From Peribacillus saganii (GTDB taxonomy: Bacteria; Bacillota; Bacilli; Bacillales; DSM-1321): a stretch of 64,000 nucleotides of DNA. Each line of letters opens with the position of its first letter. Position 1 is the stretch's first letter. The notes below the pieces were generated by a model that saw nothing but the letters and a program-made list of their open reading frames with translations, was not told where the DNA came from and did not search any database. Shown here in pieces: positions 29,488 through 39,360 of the stretch. The stretch is taken from assembly GCF_003429095.1 (NCBI RefSeq), contig NZ_QVTE01000005.1, positions 62,001-126,000 of the forward strand, given 5' to 3'. A program made the translations under genes and the position numbers.

Positions 29488-29507
29488 GTCATCAGATGTC
29501 TGATGAC
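29488..29507 (+). promoter_or_regulatory. Perfect palindromic operator before the GntR gene
   Basis: GTCATCAGA (29488-29496), central TG, TCTGATGAC (29499-29507): nine perfect pairs. Placed about 20-40 bases past the predicted start and just ahead of the ymfC ribosome site, as expected for an autoregulated GntR/HutC repressor. Confidence 0.7.
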
Positions 29508-29533
29508 TCTAGATTTTTGGGTGGTGGACTTGC

Positions 29534-30259
29534 ATGTCAATTAAGTCAGATGCACGGCATTTATATCTACAAGTTATCGATCGCCTAAAGCGGGATATTG
29601 AGAAGGGGCATTATAAAGAAAAAGAAAAGCTTCCTTCAGAATTCGATCTTGCCAAACAGCTTGGAGTTAGCAGAGCAACACTAAGAGAGGCGTTGCGCAT
29701 ACTTGAAGAAGAAAATGTGATAACCCGCCGGCATGGTGTGGGTACATTTGTTAATGAGAAGCCGTTGTTCACTTCAGGCATCGAGCAGCTAAACAGTGTC
29801 ACGCATATGATCGAACAGGCAGGCATGAAGCCAGGAACCATTTTCTTAAGGTCAATGACTCAGAGTCCGACTGATGAAGATATCAGGAGATTGTCATGTT
29901 CCGAGGAAGAAGATATTGTGCTCATTGAGCGGGTCAGAACTGCCAATGGAAAGCCGGTTGTCTATTGTGTTGATAAAATCCGTGAAGCGATATTGCCGGG
30001 GGCTTTCTTGCATGAGGATGAATCGCTGTTCGAAATTCTTAAAAGGGAAGCAAACCGCAGCATTTCCTATGCCGTCACGCAAATCGAACCAATTGGCTAC
30101 CATGAAAAAGTATCTCCTATTCTTGAATGTGAACCTGAAGCGGCTTTGCTCGTTTTAAAACAGCTTCATTATGACGTCAGAGATGAGCCAATTCTTTATT
30201 CAGTCAATTACTTTAAAGCGGATAAGTTCAGTTTTCACGTACTGCGTAAAAGAGTGTAA
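29534..30259 (+). CDS. ymfC: GntR/HutC-family transcriptional regulator (YmfC-like)
   Basis: 241 residues. N-terminal winged helix ([26 protein letters not shown], then the wing RRHGVGTFV; residues about 10-75) and a C-terminal UTRA ligand-binding domain. Ribosome site gggtggtgg (29519-29527). It directly precedes the nucleoside lipoprotein and ABC genes and has a perfect 9-bp half-site palindrome in its leader, so it probably represses itself and the transporter. The ligand (a nucleoside or purine derivative) is inference. Confidence 0.9.
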   Translation: MSIKSDARHLYLQVIDRLKRDIEKGHYKEKEKLPSEFDLAKQLGVSRATLREALRILEEENVITRRHGVGTFVNEKPLFTSGIEQLNSVTHMIEQAGMKPGTIFLRSMTQSPTDEDIRRLSCSEEEDIVLIERVRTANGKPVVYCVDKIREAILPGAFLHEDESLFEILKREANRSISYAVTQIEPIGYHEKVSPILECEPEAALLVLKQLHYDVRDEPILYSVNYFKADKFSFHVLRKRV

Positions 30260-30318
30260 TTTTCCAGCTTTATGTCCATTTCTACTAAATCAACAATTAA
30301 TCTTAGGGGGTACTTACC

Positions 30319-31413
30319 TTGAAAAAGCGTAAATTCGGTTTAGCGATGTCACTTGTTCTTGCAGCCGGTACAATGCTTGGAGCTTGCGGTAAAAGCGATG
30401 AAAAAGACACATCAAACGGCGGTGGCGGTGGAGATGCCGAAAAGGATAATTTCACTGTTGCAATGGTAACTGATATCGGTGGCGTTGATGACAAATCATT
30501 CAACCAGTCTGCATGGGAAGGGCTTGTGGAATACGGGAAAAAGAATAATCTTGAAAAAGGAAACAAAGGCTATGATTATCTTCAATCCAAATCAGATGCT
30601 GATTATTCCACTAATCTAAACCGTTTAGCTCGTGAGGATTATGACTTGATTTATGGAATTGGATACTTATTGGCTGAGCCTGTTAAAGAAATCGCAGATC
30701 AGAGAAAAGAAACGAAATTCGCGATTGTTGACTCTGTTGTTGAAGGAGATAACGTAGCGAGCATCACTTTTAAAGAACACCAAGGTTCATTCTTGACAGG
30801 TGTTGTTGCGGGGCTAACAACTAAAACAAACAAAATTGGCTTTGTTGGCGGTATGGACAGTGAACTGATCAATAAATTTGAAGTTGGCTTTGTTGCAGGA
30901 GTTAAATCTGTAAACCCTGACGCTAAAGTCGACATCGAGTATGCAGGTTCATTTGGAGATGCAGCGAAAGGAAAAGCTATTGCCGGAAAGATGTATAACA
31001 GCGGCGCTGACATCATTTATCATGCTTCAGGCGGAACAGGAAACGGTGTATTTGCAGAAGCGAAAGAACTGAAGGCAAAAGACCCGAACAAAGAAATTTG
31101 GGTAATCGGTGTGGATAAAGACCAGCATCAGGAAGGTTTCGTTAAAGACCTAAACAAGAGCGTTACTCTAACTTCTATGGTGAAGCGTGTAGACCTTGCG
31201 GTTGCTGACGTTGCTCAAAGAGCGAAAGATGGAAAGTTCCCTGGCGGAGAAGTGATTGAGTACGGCTTAGAAGAAAACGGCGTTTCGATTGCTCCTACTC
31301 AGGATAATGTTTCAGAGGAAGCTCTTAAAGCAGTTGAGGAATGGACTGGAAAAATCAAGAGTGGAGAAGTTACAGTTCCGGCAACTCGTGATGAATTGAA
31401 AAGCTTCAAATAA
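30319..31413 (+). CDS. BMP-family nucleoside-binding lipoprotein of an ABC importer
   Basis: 364 residues from TTG 30319 after ttaggggg (30303-30310). Signal peptide with lipobox LGAC (Cys 23), then a Gly-rich spacer. The basic membrane protein (PBP1-like) domain contains [39 protein letters not shown] and [13 protein letters not shown]. The family (B. subtilis NupN, Treponema PnrA) binds purine nucleosides. It is separated from its ATPase and permeases by two terminator-like hairpins and repeat copy D, which would give higher expression of the binding protein than of the membrane parts. Confidence 0.93.
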   Translation: MKKRKFGLAMSLVLAAGTMLGACGKSDEKDTSNGGGGGDAEKDNFTVAMVTDIGGVDDKSFNQSAWEGLVEYGKKNNLEKGNKGYDYLQSKSDADYSTNLNRLAREDYDLIYGIGYLLAEPVKEIADQRKETKFAIVDSVVEGDNVASITFKEHQGSFLTGVVAGLTTKTNKIGFVGGMDSELINKFEVGFVAGVKSVNPDAKVDIEYAGSFGDAAKGKAIAGKMYNSGADIIYHASGGTGNGVFAEAKELKAKDPNKEIWVIGVDKDQHQEGFVKDLNKSVTLTSMVKRVDLAVADVAQRAKDGKFPGGEVIEYGLEENGVSIAPTQDNVSEEALKAVEEWTGKIKSGEVTVPATRDELKSFK

Positions 31414-31462
31414 GGGAAATTTGACTGCTCTCCTTCGTAGGACAGCAACATATAGAGGAAGT

Positions 31463-31491
31463 AAGGCCGGCGGGTTGGCTGGCCTTATTCC
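31463..31491 (+). terminator. Hairpin after the BMP lipoprotein gene
   Basis: AAGGCCGGC (31463-31471) with GCTGGCCTT (31478-31486); weak T tract (attcctt). Possibly an attenuator or mRNA 3' stabiliser. Confidence 0.55.
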
Positions 31492-31504
31492 TTGAAAACA
31501 TATA

Positions 31505-31559
31505 AAAAAGCTAACTGAAAAATTAAAGGATTTCATTTAATGTTTCAGTTAGCTTTTTT
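31505..31559 (+). terminator. Strong inverted-repeat terminator after the BMP lipoprotein gene
   Basis: Perfect 16-bp stem: AAAAAGCTAACTGAAA (31505-31520) with TTTCAGTTAGCTTTTT (31543-31558), ending in T. Confidence 0.8.
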
Positions 31560-31597
31560 ATAAAGATAAGAAAGTTTTATTTTTTTAACTAAACTAT

Positions 31598-31927
31598 TAT
31601 AGATGTCTAGTTCCCGCGTCCAGCAACTTTTTTCCGCAGGAAAAAAAGCCCCGGCGCACAGGACAAGGAATGCTTCGTCAGCGATACATCCACGAAACAA
31701 AGCGACAGTTTTGTGAGGACGTGCTAGTTTGCCGTTGCCACAGGACGTAGCGATGGTAGGCGGCCTCGAGGTCATAAGCCAAGTGTTTATGAAGCCAAAA
31801 ATCACCTTCCTAAGCGCTTGTCTTATGCTTGTTGGACTAGGACAAGATGTGCTGGCGTCGACGTTTGGTACAGGACGCTCCTGACCTTAGTCGACGTTCC
31901 TTTTGCCAGGGCGCTTACAATTTTTCA
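31598..31927 (+). repeat. Modular GC-rich hairpin repeat, copy D (BMP gene-nupO)
   Basis: Left end agatgtctagttcccgcgtccag, right end ccagggcgcttacaattttt. Early hairpin CTTTTTTCC-gca-GGAAAAAAAG (near 31626-31648), then the shared block aaggaatgcttcgtcagcgatacatc and an ACAAAGC-type hairpin. One decayed module surrounds GCCAC-AGGAC-GTAGC (31737-31751). The second module has a perfect outer stem CGTCGAC (31856-31862) / GTCGACG (31890-31896), but its inner stem has lost pairing (ggtac-AGGAC-gctcc). Confidence 0.85.
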
Positions 31928-32006
31928 TCTAAAAGGTCCGACCTCTTACTACTCAAGAATAGGAAGGGTCTAATATGTACCTTCATATAAAAAGGAGTGA
32001 ATCCCG

Positions 32007-33542
32007 GTGGAACATGTAATTGAAATGCTGAATATCCGGAAAGAGTTTCCCGGTATTGTCGCCAATGATAATATCACTTTGCAGCTCAGGAAGGGGGAAA
32101 TCCATGCCCTTCTCGGAGAAAATGGAGCAGGGAAATCTACTTTAATGAATGTCCTGTTTGGACTTTATCAGCCGGAACAAGGTGAAATTAAAGTAAATGG
32201 AAAGGCTGTGCAAATTACCAACCCAAACATCGCAAATGAATTGGGAATTGGTATGGTGCATCAGCACTTTATGCTGGTTGACACGTTTACGGTAACTGAA
32301 AATATCATTTTGGGGAAAGAACCGAAACAAGGCGGACGAATAGATATTAAACGTGCTGAAAAAGTGGTTCGTGAAATTTCGGAACGCTACGGGCTGTCCG
32401 TTGATCCGCAGGCTAAAATATCTGAAATTTCTGTTGGGATGCAGCAACGTGTAGAAATATTAAAAACTTTATACCGCGGCGCTGAAATTTTGATTTTTGA
32501 TGAACCGACTGCTGTACTAACTCCACAGGAAATCAAAGAATTAATTCAAATCATGAAAACTTTGATACAGGAAGGTAAATCTATTATCCTGATCACTCAT
32601 AAACTGAAAGAAATAATGGAAGTTTGCGATAGGGTAACAGTTATTCGTAAGGGGAAAGGAATTGGAACTGTTAATGTAAATGAAACCAATCCTGTTGAAT
32701 TGGCAAGCCTTATGGTAGGCCGCGATGTTGTTTTTACGACTGAGAAAAGGGAACCAAACCCGAAACAGAATGTTCTGGAAATCTCAGGGTTAACTGTTAA
32801 AGACCCGCGAGGCATAAATATTGTTAATGAGCTTGACCTAAACGTAAGGGCAGGTGAAATTGTTGGTATTGCAGGAGTTGACGGCAATGGCCAATCCGAG
32901 CTTATTGAGGCCATTACTGGGCTTACCAAGTCTGAAAAAGGTACGATTAGGCTAAATGGAAAGGAAATCCAAAATTTGCCTCCAAGGAAGATTACTGAAC
33001 AGGGTATTGGCCACATTCCTCAGGACAGGCATAAGCATGGTTTGGTACTTGATTTTCCAATCGGAGAAAATATGGTTCTTCAAACGTATTACCAAAAGCC
33101 ATTTTCCAAAAATGGAGTGCTGAATTATAAAGAAATTTATAAAAAAGCGCGTACGCTAATTAAAGATTTTGATGTCCGTACTCCAAGTGAAAGCACCCTG
33201 GCACGAGCCCTTTCGGGTGGAAACCAGCAAAAAGCGATTATCGGACGCGAAATGGACCGTAATCCTGATTTACTTATTGCGGCACAGCCGACTCGTGGTC
33301 TGGATGTTGGGGCTATAGAGTTTATCCATAAGCGACTGATTGAACAGCGAGACAACGGCAAGGCTGTATTGCTTATTTCTTTCGAGCTTGAAGAAATTTT
33401 GAATGTTAGCGACAGGATCGCGGTTATATATGAAGGGAAAATTGTGGCTATCGTTAATCCGAAAGAAACTTCAGAGCAGGAGCTTGGTCTTCTAATGGCC
33501 GGAAGTAAACGCAAGGAAGCAGGTGAAACCGCCAATGGCTAA
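32007..33542 (+). CDS. nupO: Nucleoside ABC transporter, tandem ATP-binding protein
   Basis: 511 residues with two ABC domains in one chain, as in sugar and nucleoside importers of the RbsA/NupO type. First domain: Walker A GENGAGKSTLMN, signature ISVGMQQRVEI, Walker B ILIFDEPTAVLTP. Second: degenerate Walker A GVDGNGQSELIEA, signature LSGGNQQKAIIGREM, and LIAAQPTRGLDVGAIEFI in place of a standard Walker B. GTG 32007 follows aaaggagtga (31991-32000). It overlaps nupP by eight bases. Confidence 0.94.
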   Translation: MEHVIEMLNIRKEFPGIVANDNITLQLRKGEIHALLGENGAGKSTLMNVLFGLYQPEQGEIKVNGKAVQITNPNIANELGIGMVHQHFMLVDTFTVTENIILGKEPKQGGRIDIKRAEKVVREISERYGLSVDPQAKISEISVGMQQRVEILKTLYRGAEILIFDEPTAVLTPQEIKELIQIMKTLIQEGKSIILITHKLKEIMEVCDRVTVIRKGKGIGTVNVNETNPVELASLMVGRDVVFTTEKREPNPKQNVLEISGLTVKDPRGINIVNELDLNVRAGEIVGIAGVDGNGQSELIEAITGLTKSEKGTIRLNGKEIQNLPPRKITEQGIGHIPQDRHKHGLVLDFPIGENMVLQTYYQKPFSKNGVLNYKEIYKKARTLIKDFDVRTPSESTLARALSGGNQQKAIIGREMDRNPDLLIAAQPTRGLDVGAIEFIHKRLIEQRDNGKAVLLISFELEEILNVSDRIAVIYEGKIVAIVNPKETSEQELGLLMAGSKRKEAGETANG

Positions 33543-34578
33543 TCGTTTAAGAGGACTAATCATTCCAGTCATATCAGTATTGTTAGGCTTGATTGCCGGA
33601 GCGATAATCATGCTAATAAGCGATTATGACCCGATTGCCGGATATGCTGCTTTATGGGACGGTATATTCGGGGAAATATTTTATATTGGTGAAACAGTCC
33701 GTCAGGCTACTCCATACATTTTTGCAGGGCTTGCAGTCGCTTTTGCCTTCAGGACTGGCTTGTTTAATATCGGGGTTGAAGGGCAGTTAATTGTTGGCTG
33801 GCTTGCAGCAGTATGGGTGGGAATATCGTTTGAAGATCTTCCAAAATTCATTCATTTGCCGCTTGCCGTCCTTGCCGCTGCTGCAGCAGGAGCTCTTTGG
33901 GCATTTGTTCCAGGCTTCCTAAAAGCTAAATTCAGAGTGCATGAAGTAATTGTCTCAATCATGATGAACTATGTCGCACTTCATACAACGAATTATTTAA
34001 TTAGAAACGTTCTAGCTGAAGAAGGGGATTCTACAGAAAAGATCTTTCCTTCTGCGTCATTGAGATCAGAAATGTTTGAACAGATAACAGATTATTCAAG
34101 GATGCACTGGGGCATATTAATTGCATTTGTAGCTGCTTTTATTATGTGGTTTTTGCTTGAGAAAACATCAAAGGGATATGAACTGAGGTCCGTTGGCTTT
34201 AATCATCATGCCTCGCAATATGCCGGAATGAATGTCAATAATAATATCATTCTTTCGATGGTGATTTCCGGAGCTTTTGCAGGGCTTGGCGGAGCGATGG
34301 AAGGACTTGGTACATTTGAATATGCTTCTTTAAAATCCGCCTTTACCGGTGTCGGTTTTGATGGTATAGCGGTTGCCCTGCTGGGAGCAAATTCAGCTTT
34401 GGGTGTAGTTTTGGCAGCATTCTTGTTTGGCGGCCTAAAAATGGGTGCCCTGAATATGCCAAACGCTGATGTTCCTAATGAATTAGTAGATATAGTCATT
34501 GCACTCATCATTTTCTTTGTGGCTTCAAGCTATATGATTCAATGGGTGTACCGACGCTTTAAGAAAGGGGTGAAATAA
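33535..34578 (+). CDS. nupP: Nucleoside ABC transporter permease 1
   Basis: 347 residues from ATG 33535 (MANRLRGLIIPVISVL), after aggtga (33520-33525). A GTG at 33523 inside that site is the alternative start. Branched-chain/BMP-type permease with eight or more hydrophobic segments and the family loop FRTGLFNIGVEGQLIVGW. MVISGAFAGLGGAMEGLG is the second conserved region. Begins inside the nupO end and abuts nupQ. Confidence 0.93.
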   Translation: MANRLRGLIIPVISVLLGLIAGAIIMLISDYDPIAGYAALWDGIFGEIFYIGETVRQATPYIFAGLAVAFAFRTGLFNIGVEGQLIVGWLAAVWVGISFEDLPKFIHLPLAVLAAAAAGALWAFVPGFLKAKFRVHEVIVSIMMNYVALHTTNYLIRNVLAEEGDSTEKIFPSASLRSEMFEQITDYSRMHWGILIAFVAAFIMWFLLEKTSKGYELRSVGFNHHASQYAGMNVNNNIILSMVISGAFAGLGGAMEGLGTFEYASLKSAFTGVGFDGIAVALLGANSALGVVLAAFLFGGLKMGALNMPNADVPNELVDIVIALIIFFVASSYMIQWVYRRFKKGVK

Positions 34579-35538
34579 GTGGATTTCATGCAGATACTCG
34601 AAATACTTATTTCTTCCGCGATTTTTATGGCTGCCCCGCTTATCTTTACGTCTATCGGAGGAGTTTTTTCAGAAAGATCCGGTGTCATTAACATAGGTTT
34701 GGAAGGTTTAATGGTCATTGGTGCGTTCATAAGCATTGTTTTTAACCTTGCGTTTGTAGATTCTCTAGGAGGCGCAACACCATGGGTTGCATTGCTTGTT
34801 GCAATGGCCGTTGGCGGACTTTTATCATTAATCCATGCGGTTGCATCGATTTCGCTACGGGCAGACCAAACTGTCAGCGGTGTTGCTTTCAACTTGCTTG
34901 CCCTTGGGCTTGCCCTGTTTTTGGTTAAGAAATTGTATGGAAAAGGCCAGACAGATATGATTCAGGAACGGTTCCTGCGCACGGATATACCGGTTCTAAG
35001 CGATATACCAATTATTGGGCGCCTCTTCTTCTCTAACGTGTATTACACATCCTTCATTGCGTTGGGTGTGGCTGTTTTAGCCTGGTTTATCCTGTTTAAA
35101 ACACCATTTGGCCTGCGGCTGCGATCAGTCGGTGAACACCCAATGGCTGCAGATACAATGGGTATCAATGTTTCACAAATGAGATATATAGCAGTAATGA
35201 TCAGCGGAATGCTCGGTGGCCTAGGAGGGGCAGTATATGCCCAGACAGTTACGCTGGACTTTAGCCACTCTACCATTACTGGCCAAGGTTTTATGGCCCT
35301 GGCAGCTATGATTTTCGGTAAATGGCATCCGCTTGGTGCATTTGGTGCGGCTCTGTTCTTCGGTTTTGCACAAAGCCTAAGTGTAGTAGGCACCAGTATC
35401 CCGTTCCTTGAGGACGTGCCAAGCGTTTATCTGCTCATAGCTCCTTATGTTTTAACTATCCTGGCACTAACAGGGTTCATAGGACGTGCCGATGCGCCTA
35501 AAGCTTCAGGTATTCCTTATGTAAAAGGAAACAGGTAA
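34579..35538 (+). CDS. nupQ: Nucleoside ABC transporter permease 2
   Basis: 319 residues, GTG 34579 immediately after the nupP stop, ribosome site agaaaggggtga (34562-34573). Conserved FSERSGVINIGLEGLMVIGAF near the N terminus and ISGMLGGLGGAVYAQ later, with multiple membrane segments throughout. With nupP it forms the heterodimeric channel driven by NupO. Ends at a terminator. Confidence 0.93.
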   Translation: MDFMQILEILISSAIFMAAPLIFTSIGGVFSERSGVINIGLEGLMVIGAFISIVFNLAFVDSLGGATPWVALLVAMAVGGLLSLIHAVASISLRADQTVSGVAFNLLALGLALFLVKKLYGKGQTDMIQERFLRTDIPVLSDIPIIGRLFFSNVYYTSFIALGVAVLAWFILFKTPFGLRLRSVGEHPMAADTMGINVSQMRYIAVMISGMLGGLGGAVYAQTVTLDFSHSTITGQGFMALAAMIFGKWHPLGAFGAALFFGFAQSLSVVGTSIPFLEDVPSVYLLIAPYVLTILALTGFIGRADAPKASGIPYVKGNR

Positions 35539-35586
35539 ATGTTATAAAACTGAGTGAACATTTCTTGGATTTCACTAATATTCTTA

Positions 35587-35617
35587 AACCCGGACTTTTT
35601 CAAGGTTCGGGTTTTTT
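35587..35617 (+). terminator. Intrinsic terminator after nupOPQ
   Basis: AACCCGGAC (35587-35595) with GTTCGGGTT (35605-35613), one wobble, followed by T. Confidence 0.82.
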
Positions 35618-35703
35618 CATATATTCAATCACATACAATAGAAAAACAGTAATAAAATATTTATTTTCCATAATATTATTATGTAAACAAAAATCATTAA
35701 AAC

Positions 35704-35733
35704 TTGCCAGAATTTTTTTTGAACATGTATAGT
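35704..35733 (+). promoter_or_regulatory. Candidate sigma-A promoter for ymfF-ymfH
   Basis: TTGCCA (35704-35709), an 18-base spacer, TATAGT (35728-35733). The resulting leader is about 135 bases and AT-rich. The rest of the 338-base gap holds only the nupQ terminator and AT-rich sequence. Confidence 0.55.
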
Positions 35734-35876
35734 TTAGGTATCAAGAATTAACGTGTTTGCCAAATTTTATGCAGTGGGGCAAAGCAAAGTCCCAGTATAT
35801 GTTTAAAATTATTCCATAAAACAAACAATAATTCTTATTCACCTCAAAACTAATCAATTTTCAAGGAGGATTACCG

Positions 35877-37154
35877 ATGTCGATAGCTTCCGAAATCATC
35901 AGGCCAAAACAAGGTTATAAACTACATTTTGTTCAAACGGCTAAATATAAAACCAATACATTAGTCTGGAAAATGAAAGCACCGCTTGAAAAGGAAACCG
36001 TAACATTGAGAGCCCTGCTTCCCCATGTGCTTCAGAGCAATTCACGGCAATTCCCAACTACTACAGAACTAAGGTCATATCTTGATGAATTGTACGGTGC
36101 AAGCCTTTATGTAGATGTAGCGAAAAAGGGCGAGTACCATATCATGACCTTTACAATGGAAATTGCTAATGAGAAATTTCTTTCAGACCCAGCTCCATTG
36201 CTCGAAAAAGGCTTCGATTTGCTGACAGGGATTCTTTTTGAGCCCAATGCTTCAGGTAATGCTTTTCATCAGTCAACAATTGAAAAGGAAAAGCGGACTC
36301 TAAAACAGCGGATTCAATCAGTTTATGATGATAAAATGCGTTATTCTGCTTCCCGCCTGATTGAGGAAATGTGCAAGGGGGAACCATATGAAGCTGAGGC
36401 TACAGGAATAAGTGAGATGGTTGAAGAAATTACAGCTTCAAGTTTATATGAATATTACCAAAAGGCTCTAAATGAGGATGAAATAGACTTTTACGTGATT
36501 GGCGACATTGATGCCACTGAGGTAGAAAGGCTTGCCGACAATAAGCTGAAACTTGCTGACCGTACACCCCTTAAACTTTCTGCAACTCAAATTAAAGTTG
36601 AGAAGGTAAATGATATTATTGAACACCAGGATGTGAAGCAAGGGAAATTGAATATTGGTTATCGCACCCATATAACATACGCGGACAAGGAATATTTTGC
36701 TCTGCAGCTCTTTAATGGCATATTTGGCGGATTCGCTCATTCAAAGCTATTTATCAATGTCCGTGAGAAAGCAAGCCTTGCTTACTATGCTTCATCCCGG
36801 CTTGAAAGCCATAAAGGTCTGTTATTGGTTATGTCAGGTATCGAAAATGAGAATTATGAGCAAGCGGTCAGCATTATTAAAGAACAAATGCAAGCCATGA
36901 AAAATGGAGATTTTACTGATCAGGAGCTTTCCCAGACAAAAGCAGTGGTTCGCAACCAAGTTCTTGAAACCATCGACGTCGCGCGCGGACTCGTGGAAAT
37001 CCTTTATCATAATGTAGTGGCGGGTACTTCCATTTCACTTGATGAATGGCTGGAAAAGACTGAAACCACTACAAAAGAGGAAATTATTAAGGCAGGCGAA
37101 AGAATTGAAATGGATACGATATATTTCTTAACGGGGATGGAGGGAGAGAAATAA
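35877..37154 (+). CDS. ymfF: M16 peptidase-like protein, probably inactive partner (YmfF)
   Basis: 425 residues, close to B. subtilis YmfF. M16 fold, but the zinc motif HxxEH is absent: the corresponding place reads LLPHVLQSNSRQ. The C-terminal half keeps the substrate-binding features (VREKASLAYYASSRLESHKG). It is followed with a one-base overlap by ymfH, which has the metal site, so the two probably form a heterodimer like mitochondrial and other M16 alpha/beta pairs. Ribosome site caaggagga (35863-35871). Confidence 0.9.
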   Translation: MSIASEIIRPKQGYKLHFVQTAKYKTNTLVWKMKAPLEKETVTLRALLPHVLQSNSRQFPTTTELRSYLDELYGASLYVDVAKKGEYHIMTFTMEIANEKFLSDPAPLLEKGFDLLTGILFEPNASGNAFHQSTIEKEKRTLKQRIQSVYDDKMRYSASRLIEEMCKGEPYEAEATGISEMVEEITASSLYEYYQKALNEDEIDFYVIGDIDATEVERLADNKLKLADRTPLKLSATQIKVEKVNDIIEHQDVKQGKLNIGYRTHITYADKEYFALQLFNGIFGGFAHSKLFINVREKASLAYYASSRLESHKGLLLVMSGIENENYEQAVSIIKEQMQAMKNGDFTDQELSQTKAVVRNQVLETIDVARGLVEILYHNVVAGTSISLDEWLEKTETTTKEEIIKAGERIEMDTIYFLTGMEGEK

Positions 37155-38443
37155 TGGAGAAAATTTTATTTGAACAGCTGCAGGAAGAGTTATTTTATGA
37201 AAAAATGGCAAATGGCCTGGATGTTTATATTTTGCCTAAGCAAGGGTTTAATAAGTCATATGCAACCTTTACAACAAAATATGGCTCCATTGATAATCAT
37301 TTTAATCCTCCGGGGAAGGACAGCACTGTTAAGGTCCCAGACGGCATTGCTCATTTTCTGGAGCATAAGCTCTTTGAGAAGGAGGATGGAGATGTATTCC
37401 AGCAATTCAGCAAACAGGGTGCGTCAGCCAACGCCTTTACTTCGTTTACAAGGACATCCTATTTATTTTCCAGCACCTCTGATTTTGAAAAGAACCTTAA
37501 AACGTTGATTGATTTTGTCCAGGAACCGTATTTTACTGAAAAAACGGTTGAGAAAGAAAAGGGTATCATCGGCCAGGAAATTAAAATGTATGAAGATAAT
37601 CCAGACTGGCGTTTGTACTTTGGCTGCATAGAGAATATGTACTATAACCATCCAGTGAAAATTGATATCGCCGGTACGGTAGAATCCATTGCAGATATTA
37701 CAAAAGATATGCTTTACCAGTGTTATGAAACCTTTTACCATCCGAGCAACATGCTCATCTTTATTGTGGGGCCTGTGGATACCGAAGAAACAATGACATT
37801 TATCCGTCAAAACCAAGAGAGCAAACCATTTGTAGACCTTCCTGAAATTAAGCGTCATTTTGAAAATGAACCAGAGGAAGTAGCCGAGAAGAAACGGATT
37901 TTGGAAATGAACGTACAATCTTCTAAGGTAATGGTAGGGATAAAGGCGGCAAAAACTGACCTGCAAGGAATTGAACTGCTAAAATATGAGCTGGCTGCGA
38001 ATGTGCTGCTTGATATTTTATTCAGCAAAAGCTCGAATCATTTTGATGAACTCTATTCAGAGGGGCTTATAGATCAAACTTTTTCCTATGATTACACGCA
38101 GGAATACGGATTTGGATTCGCAATGATCGGTGGTGACACACGACAGCCCGATACCCTAACAGATAAGCTTACAGCTATATTGCTGAATTCCAAAAGTGGA
38201 GAAGGGGTGACCGAGGCCACATTAAATAGGACAAAAAAGAAAAAAATCGGCAGCTTCCTTAGAGCACTAAATTCTCCGGAATATATTGCCAACCAATTTA
38301 CAAGGTATTCTTTTAATGAAATGAATTTGTTTGATGTGGTAACCACGCTGGAAAACCTTACACTGGACGATATTTGTTCAGTCGCGGATAGCCTGATTAA
38401 GGAAAGCAGGTTAACCGTTTTCCAAGTCGTACCAAAAAAATGA
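37154..38443 (+). CDS. ymfH: M16 family zinc peptidase (YmfH)
   Basis: 429 residues. Complete zinc motif HFLEH in GIAHFLEHKLFEKEDGD and distal glutamate in GIIGQEIKMYEDNPDW. The ATG overlaps the ymfF stop by one base. This is the catalytic half of the YmfF/YmfH pair. Substrates are not known from the sequence. Confidence 0.92.
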   Translation: MEKILFEQLQEELFYEKMANGLDVYILPKQGFNKSYATFTTKYGSIDNHFNPPGKDSTVKVPDGIAHFLEHKLFEKEDGDVFQQFSKQGASANAFTSFTRTSYLFSSTSDFEKNLKTLIDFVQEPYFTEKTVEKEKGIIGQEIKMYEDNPDWRLYFGCIENMYYNHPVKIDIAGTVESIADITKDMLYQCYETFYHPSNMLIFIVGPVDTEETMTFIRQNQESKPFVDLPEIKRHFENEPEEVAEKKRILEMNVQSSKVMVGIKAAKTDLQGIELLKYELAANVLLDILFSKSSNHFDELYSEGLIDQTFSYDYTQEYGFGFAMIGGDTRQPDTLTDKLTAILLNSKSGEGVTEATLNRTKKKKIGSFLRALNSPEYIANQFTRYSFNEMNLFDVVTTLENLTLDDICSVADSLIKESRLTVFQVVPKK

Positions 38444-38545
38444 CAGTTTGAACGCTCGCCGATTGCGAAACAAACGAAGGCCTTGCCAGCTGCTGCAGGG
38501 TCTTTTACATGAATACAAAATTAGAGATAAAGGAGTGGCAGGCAG

Positions 38546-39271
38546 ATGGAGAAACGCTTTGCCCTTATAACGGGAGCAAGTGGGGGGATTGGACGGGCAA
38601 TCGCAAGGAAATTGGCGAAACAGGGATATTCGCTATATCTGCATTATAACCAGAATTCTGCAGCGATCCAGGAACTTATGGCTGAACTGGATGAACCGGG
38701 TTTGGAATTGATTCCGCTCCAAGCTGATCTGGGTCAAAAAGATGGCTATAAAAAAATTATCAGCGGAATCTTTTCCCTTCATGCCATTGTCTTAAATAGC
38801 GGCAATAGCTATTTTGGGCTTATTTCAGATATGAAAGAGGAAAAAATCGAGCAGATGATCCAACTGCACACAACAAGTCCTTTTATGCTTACACAGGCCC
38901 TCCTGCCCAAACTATATGGCCAGAAAGACGCCGGCATAGTGGCTGTAAGCTCAATATGGGGACAAACTGGTGCCTCATGTGAAGCGCTATATTCGATGCT
39001 AAAGGGAGGACAAAACGCTTTCGTTAAGGCCTTAAGTAAGGAAGTGGCTTTAAGCGGAATTCGCGTAAATGCAATTGCTCCAGGAGCAATTGCAACCGCA
39101 ATGCTCGAAGGTTTTACTGAAGATGATCTTGAATACATAAGGGAAGCTATCCCATTGGGCAGAACCGGAAGACCTGAAGAAGCGGCTAATGCAGTATCTT
39201 TTCTGCTTTCTCCGGAGTCATCTTATATAACGGGTCAAATCCTTGCAGTCAATGGGGGATGGTATACGTGA
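38546..39271 (+). CDS. ymfI: Short-chain reductase, EF-P 5-aminopentanone reductase (YmfI)
   Basis: 241-residue SDR. NAD(P) motif TGASGGIGRAIA, active-site Ser in VSSIWGQTG, YSMLKGGQ with the Tyr-x3-Lys pair, and the SDR tail SSYITGQILAVNGGW. B. subtilis YmfI completes the 5-aminopentanol modification on elongation factor P. The assignment rests on synteny with ymfFH and ymfJ, because SDR motifs alone do not give the substrate. Ribosome site aaaggagtgg (38529-38538). Confidence 0.85.
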   Translation: MEKRFALITGASGGIGRAIARKLAKQGYSLYLHYNQNSAAIQELMAELDEPGLELIPLQADLGQKDGYKKIISGIFSLHAIVLNSGNSYFGLISDMKEEKIEQMIQLHTTSPFMLTQALLPKLYGQKDAGIVAVSSIWGQTGASCEALYSMLKGGQNAFVKALSKEVALSGIRVNAIAPGAIATAMLEGFTEDDLEYIREAIPLGRTGRPEEAANAVSFLLSPESSYITGQILAVNGGWYT

Positions 39272-39308
39272 CTTCTTTAAAATGAGTGAGAATTAGATGA
39301 ATAATTAG

Positions 39309-39358
39309 TAATCATCCTTCAAACAATAAACTTGTACTACACCAGGAAAGGATGATTA
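39309..39358 (+). promoter_or_regulatory. Hairpin that hides the ymfJ ribosome binding site
   Basis: TAATCATCCTT (39309-39319) pairs perfectly with AAGGATGATTA (39348-39358), 11 bp around a 28-base loop. The right arm contains the ribosome site aaagga and ends two bases before the ymfJ ATG. Confidence 0.6.
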
Positions 39359-39360
39359 TG

